Of a stretch of DNA of 64,000 nt, positions 60,465 to 64,000 are shown in pieces. The DNA is taken from positions 372,001-436,000 of the forward strand of contig NZ_JAHRED010000001.1 in NCBI RefSeq assembly GCF_019084045.1, read 5' to 3'. The notes under the pieces are model-generated. The model did not search any database. It had not been told where the DNA came from and saw only the letters and a list, made by a program, of their open reading frames with translations. The number at the start of each line of letters is the position of its first letter. The stretch's first letter is position 1. The DNA is from Paeniglutamicibacter quisquiliarum (GTDB lineage: Bacteria; Actinomycetota; Actinomycetes; Actinomycetales; Micrococcaceae). A program made the translations under genes and the position numbers.

Positions 60465-60911
60465 ATGGGGATCAAGGACGACGCTGTACAGATCCGCGCG
60501 CAGGGATGGCGCACGCTCGCCGCACTGCACAACCTCATCGAGGGGGAGCTGGAGCGCGCGCTGCAGGCCAAGCACGGGCTGTCCGTTGTGGAATTCACCG
60601 TGCTTGACGCCCTGAGCCGGCAGGACGGTTGGCACATGCGCATGGCCCAGCTCGCCCGCGCCGCGGCCCTGTCCAGCAGTGCCACCACCCGGCTGGTGAC
60701 CCGGCTCGAGGATCGCGCCCTGCTGACCCGCATCCTGTGCACGGATGACCGCCGCGGCATCTACACCGAACTGACAGCCGCGGGGGAGAAACTTCTGGCC
60801 GAGGCCCACCCGACGCACGACGCCGTGCTCCGCTCGGCACTGGAAAGTGCGGCGCGGGTGCCCGAACTCCAGGACCTGGTCACCGCGGTGGCTCCCGAGG
60901 GCGAAAACTAG
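60465..60911 (+). CDS. MarR family regulator
   Basis: This 148-residue MarR protein has the HTH segment MRMAQLARAAALSSSATTRLVTRLEDRALL and wing CTDDRRGIYTELTAAG. It is divergent from a DHA1 transporter and likely represses it. The ATG at 60465 has AAGGAG 8 bases upstream; an upstream in-frame start at 60429 would add 12 residues. CTDDRRG has the wing Cys, so oxidation could matter, but this is speculative. Confidence 0.9.
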   Translation: MGIKDDAVQIRAQGWRTLAALHNLIEGELERALQAKHGLSVVEFTVLDALSRQDGWHMRMAQLARAAALSSSATTRLVTRLEDRALLTRILCTDDRRGIYTELTAAGEKLLAEAHPTHDAVLRSALESAARVPELQDLVTAVAPEGEN

Positions 60912-61008
60912 CGATTCGTCCCACTATTCACGATGCCGCGACTCCACCGCGGGGCGCGTACGATGGGCGACCGGCCGTTCGCGGTGCCCCGGCCCCGCGC
61001 GGGATCAG

Positions 61009-62265
61009 TCAGTCGCCGGCGCCCAGGTAGCTGGGATCGTCCGCGTCCAGGGGGTCCGCATAGTTGACCTCAAGCCCGGCCGGCTCGGCGACGGCATAGG
61101 CAACCATTTTCTTGAGCACCGGAGGAATCCGATAGTGCGAATCGCGGAGCACCAGGCCCTCGTCGCACAACAAATCCAAAGTCATTTGCGCGATCATCAG
61201 GTCAAGTTGGTCGTCGCCGGCTGTTGCGTCAAGGGCGGTTTCCAGGTGCTCCACCGAGTACCCGTCCTCGGTCGCGGCGTCCAGGAGCATCGACGTCATG
61301 ATGATGCCTTCAATGTCTTCGTTGGACAGATCTTCCGTGGTGCCCTGGTGGGCCTCGCGATCCCCATCGACGGCCGTGAACCGGAGATAAAGGCACAATG
61401 CGACATCGCGGATGATGTGCATCAGTAATTCTTCGCGATCGAGTCCGGTGGCTGCGGCCAACGGGCGGTGCATCGTTGCCCGGCGTGCGCCCAGCTCGAT
61501 GATGCCTATTCGCACCAGCGCCTCCCAATACAGGTCCAGGCGTGGAACGTCCCGGGCCGTGGTCACCCGCAGTGGTTCGCCTTCACGGGCGGTGAACATC
61601 GTCGGATCCGTGTTCACGCCCACGGCCGCAACACCCAGGGCCGCGGCGGCACCTTGGATGTCCTTTCGCGTCAACACGCCCTTGGACGTAACGTCGCGTT
61701 TTTCGCCGAACCACTCCAGGAATGATTGGAGGCGACCTGACAAGGGCAGTGCGAGCAGGCTGTCTCGGGTTTGTTTGCGGGTCAGGGCGGGAACCTCAAG
61801 GACCCGGCCGTCGAAGGTCGCGTCGGACTGTTCGTCGATGATTTCCAGTATCGCTTCCTGGGCTGCCTCGAACTGGGCGTCGCTGCCACTCCAAAGGTCC
61901 GAGTCGTCCAGGAACAGCAGGTATCCCATGACCACGTGCAGGACGAAGTCGAGATCGTCGTCAGAGTCTTCGGTGAGATACCAGACCAAGGTCGCTACGG
62001 TGGGGGAGAGCTGCAAGGTAGTCGTGTCCGCGCCACCGCCAAGTCGCACGTAGTGCCCGAGGAATTCATGAAGAACCGGCAGCGGATCGCCAATGGCAGT
62101 CAGGGACGTGTTCGCGCGAACCCACTTCATGAAGCGTGCCGAGACGTCGTCCCCGGTGCTGCGGGCGCGGAACTCGTCAATGCTGACGATCTGTCCGGCG
62201 GCCGCGGACCGCGCGGGGTGTCCCTGCTTGGTCTTGTTGGATGTCGACGGCTTCTTCTTGGTCAT
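61009..62265 (-). CDS. 418-residue protein of unknown function
   Basis: An acidic, mostly helical cytoplasmic protein with a basic, disordered first 20 residues (KKKPSTSNKTKQG). I recognise no domain. The middle has clusters of acidic residues (EDSDDDLDF) and a possible winged-helix-like segment near residue 190-210 (KGVLTRKDIQGAAAALGV). Single gene, with the start at 62265 and a weak GAGA upstream. The helical pattern is reminiscent of large uncharacterised actinobacterial proteins. Confidence 0.65.
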   Translation of the reverse strand: MTKKKPSTSNKTKQGHPARSAAAGQIVSIDEFRARSTGDDVSARFMKWVRANTSLTAIGDPLPVLHEFLGHYVRLGGGADTTTLQLSPTVATLVWYLTEDSDDDLDFVLHVVMGYLLFLDDSDLWSGSDAQFEAAQEAILEIIDEQSDATFDGRVLEVPALTRKQTRDSLLALPLSGRLQSFLEWFGEKRDVTSKGVLTRKDIQGAAAALGVAAVGVNTDPTMFTAREGEPLRVTTARDVPRLDLYWEALVRIGIIELGARRATMHRPLAAATGLDREELLMHIIRDVALCLYLRFTAVDGDREAHQGTTEDLSNEDIEGIIMTSMLLDAATEDGYSVEHLETALDATAGDDQLDLMIAQMTLDLLCDEGLVLRDSHYRIPPVLKKMVAYAVAEPAGLEVNYADPLDADDPSYLGAGD

Positions 62266-62732
62266 GGGATCTCACAATCGATAAGGCGCAGTCGGACGAC
62301 TCCCCATCACAGTACAACAGGCGCGCGCCCCGGGGCTTGGTGCATTGCCCGGATCGAGGCGACCGCTTGGGGCCACGTGTGAAGGGTGGCCGGGCCGACC
62401 GCGAATGGACTTCCCCCGGGCTCCGGCCCTCGCGCGGCCGGCAACAATGTCCGCTGAGCCCAAGCATGAACGGGGTCCCGAGGGTGACGATACGAGGATT
62501 TGATCGCCCGGACGTCGGAACCGCTGGCGGAGACGTAGCACGACGCGCGCTTCTGCGCCGAGGAGTTCGATTCCACTCCTTGCTCGGCCGCTTCTGCCGC
62601 AGGAGGGCACCCCTCGAGCGATATAGGTAAAACCGGTGAATTGGATCGATAAAAACAGTTTTACGTCTGTGCCGTAAGGCTACATCCTTGTGTGAAGGAC
62701 ATCTCATTCTTCTCGCATAAGGAGCAGAACAC
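62266..62732. other. 467-bp intergenic region before the MBL-MHS operon
   Basis: No convincing gene on either strand. Near the right end there is GTAAAAC (62627-62633) with GTTTTAC (62658-62664), an inverted repeat with 24-nt spacing, in an AT-rich stretch that probably carries the promoter for the hydrolase operon. The left 350 bp is GC-rich and without features I recognise. Confidence 0.45.
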
Positions 62733-63779
62733 GTGCAAGGCACTTCCCTGAAACCACACGTCGTCACGTTGGGGACGGCCGGCGGACCGCGCTGGTGGAC
62801 CGGCGAAAACGCCGGCAAGCGCGCGGGCATCGCCACCGCCGTGGTCGTCGGCGACGCCGTGTACCTGGTGGACGCCGGGACCGGCGTCGGCAACCAGCTC
62901 ATGAAGGCCGGGTTCAGCACCGCGAACCTGCGCGGCATCTTCCTGACCCACCTGCACTCCGACCACACCATCGACCTGGCGTCGCTGGCGATCTTCGGAC
63001 TGTTCACCATCACCCCCGGCCAGGCACCGATCCACATCATCGGCCCCGGCGACCGCGGCGCCCTGCCGCCGGCCTCCCCGCGCGCCCAGGTCCCGCCGAC
63101 CCCGCTGTACCCGGAAAATCCGACCCCGGGCACGGCGGACATGTTCAGCCACCTCATGCAGGCCTACGGCACCGACCTGAACGACCGTGTGATCGATGCC
63201 CTGCGTCCCTCCCCGCTGGACCACTTCATAGCTTCTGACATCGCGATCCCCGCGGGCACCGGATACCACCCGAATGGGAATCCGACGCCCGAGGACTTCG
63301 AGCCCTTCGAGATCTACCGGGACGAGCTGGTCACCGTGACAGCCACCCTGGTCAAGCACCCGCCGATCGCCCCGGCCTTTGCCTTCCGCTTCGACACCGC
63401 CGAAGGCTCCGTGACGATCTCCGGGGACACCGCGCCCTGCGACAACCTCGTGCGGCTCGCCCGCGACACCGACCTGCTGCTGCACGAGGCCATCGACTTC
63501 GACTGGGTCCAGCGCAGCTACGGAAGCATCGGCACCGAGGCCGCCCAGGCCTCCATGGACCACCACCGGCTCTCGCACACCTCGGCCGCCCAGGCCATCG
63601 AGCTCGCCGAACGCGCCGGGGCCCGGACCCTGGCCCTGCACCACCTGGTGCCCGGGACCACGCCACTGTCCACGTGGCTCTCCCACTCCAAGGATTTCTC
63701 CGGAACCTTCCTGGTGCCCGAGGATCTCGATACCATTTCCTTTAGCCGCATTCGAACAGAAATGATGGTTGCACGATGA
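62733..63779 (+). CDS. MBL-fold metallo-hydrolase
   Basis: This 348-residue beta-lactamase-fold hydrolase of the RNase Z/arylsulfatase-like group has LTHLHSDHTIDL as the first metal motif, SGDTAPCDNL as the Asp motif and ALHHLVPG as the last His. It probably hydrolyses an ester or lactone. The GTG start at 62733 has AGGAG 8 bases upstream. Its stop overlaps the next gene as ATGA, so it is the first gene of an operon with an MHS transporter, which suggests the transporter carries its substrate or product. No other catabolic gene is visible in the window. Confidence 0.88.
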   Translation: MQGTSLKPHVVTLGTAGGPRWWTGENAGKRAGIATAVVVGDAVYLVDAGTGVGNQLMKAGFSTANLRGIFLTHLHSDHTIDLASLAIFGLFTITPGQAPIHIIGPGDRGALPPASPRAQVPPTPLYPENPTPGTADMFSHLMQAYGTDLNDRVIDALRPSPLDHFIASDIAIPAGTGYHPNGNPTPEDFEPFEIYRDELVTVTATLVKHPPIAPAFAFRFDTAEGSVTISGDTAPCDNLVRLARDTDLLLHEAIDFDWVQRSYGSIGTEAAQASMDHHRLSHTSAAQAIELAERAGARTLALHHLVPGTTPLSTWLSHSKDFSGTFLVPEDLDTISFSRIRTEMMVAR

Positions 63780-64000
63780 GCCACACCCAAACACCCGCCG
63801 GGAACTCCGCCGACATTGTCGTCCCGTCGCTGAACTCACCGCACATGCGCAGGATCCTGGCCTCCAGCTTCATCGGCAGCGCCATCGAGTTCTACGACTT
63901 CATTCTTTACGCAACCGCCGCCTCGCTGGTGTTCAACAAGGTCTTCTTCGTCAACCAGTCACCTGCCGTGGCCCTCTTCGCCTCCTTCGCCACGCTCGCG
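63776..64000 (+). CDS. MHS family transporter, cut by the window end
   Basis: The first 75 residues of an MHS-type major facilitator: after a polar start, residues 25-47 include SSFIGSAIEFYDFILYATAASL, the family's first helix. The remainder lies outside the window. It overlaps the MBL hydrolase stop (ATGA) and is likely the uptake partner. The protein is partial here only because the window ends, with no sign of truncation. Confidence 0.85.
   Translation, partial: MSHTQTPAGNSADIVVPSLNSPHMRRILASSFIGSAIEFYDFILYATAASLVFNKVFFVNQSPAVALFASFATLA

Noticed and set aside
62562-62579. tRNA T-arm-like hairpin (GGAGTTCGATTCC...)
   Set aside because: The loop and stem lengths do not fit a tRNA T arm, and no acceptor, D or anticodon arms can be placed around it.
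1-64000. CRISPR array, insertion sequence or integrated element
   Set aside because: No regularly spaced repeats, transposase or recombinase motifs, or flanking direct repeats were found on reading through the window.

Overview
The window is high-GC DNA, densely packed with genes and full of ATGA/GTGA start-stop overlaps. It has MarR/GntR/ROK regulators, Gram-positive style secretion signals (SipW-type signals, lipoboxes, a LAXTG anchor) and a C50-carotenoid operon (crtE-crtB-crtI-crtYe-crtYf-crtEb). Together these point to the chromosome of an actinobacterium, most likely Micrococcaceae (Arthrobacter / Paeniglutamicibacter / Glutamicibacter-like). I saw no rRNA, tRNA, CRISPR array, transposase or integrase. 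The organism name is an inference from gene content only.

Layout. 0-8.5 kb: a Dps ferritin with a clear terminator, a DUF6328 membrane protein, a short class II UvrA-like ATPase, a three-gene minus-strand operon (HTH-like protein, VWA protein, dual-specificity phosphatase) with a leaderless palindromic promoter, a ten-helix membrane protein, and a flavin monooxygenase. 8.5-18.8 kb: a light/oxidative-stress block. A MarR regulator heads a translationally coupled operon for a cyclic C50 carotenoid, followed closely by a photolyase and then the monooxygenase. Divergent from it are a long TspO/MBR-like sensor and an SDR-DUF2867 protein, closed by a second, related MarR. 19-21.7 kb: rlmN, an AhpD-like protein and an MpaB-type oxygenase.

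21.9-24.9 kb: a four-gene surface-protein cassette, with three proteins carrying SipW-type signal peptides and one SipW-like signal peptidase fused to an extracellular domain ending in a LAPTG sorting signal. 25-35.4 kb: a 38-residue Cys-rich microprotein divergent from thioredoxin, two aminotransferases, a thioesterase, a MarR with an NAD(P)-binding protein and a luciferase-like oxidoreductase, a TetR-like regulator, a DHFR/RibD-like reductase and YceI. 35.4-41.4 kb: a GntR-controlled phenol-hydroxylase-type monooxygenase plus MHS transporter operon, an ArsR-SRPBCC pair and a DUF2975-XRE pair.

41.4-49.8 kb: cell-envelope and secreted functions: a LolA-like protein with an ABC-2 exporter, an alpha-toroid protein, a secreted protein of unknown function, and an Excalibur membrane protein overlapping a secreted HNH nuclease lipoprotein. 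50-64 kb: transport and sensing: ROK regulator with sugar porter (preceded by a possible 23-residue coupled leader ORF), response regulator-histidine kinase-TAXI lipoprotein operon divergent from an MHS carboxylate permease, aldo/keto reductase with MFS exporter and divergent MarR, an unrecognised 418-residue protein, and an MBL hydrolase followed by an MHS transporter cut by the window edge.

The most unusual elements are the SipW-LAPTG fusion cassette, the HTH-VWA-phosphatase operon with its leaderless operator-promoter, the extension of the crt operon into photolyase and monooxygenase, the TAXI lipoprotein without a TRAP permease beside a two-component system, and the Excalibur-nuclease pair.
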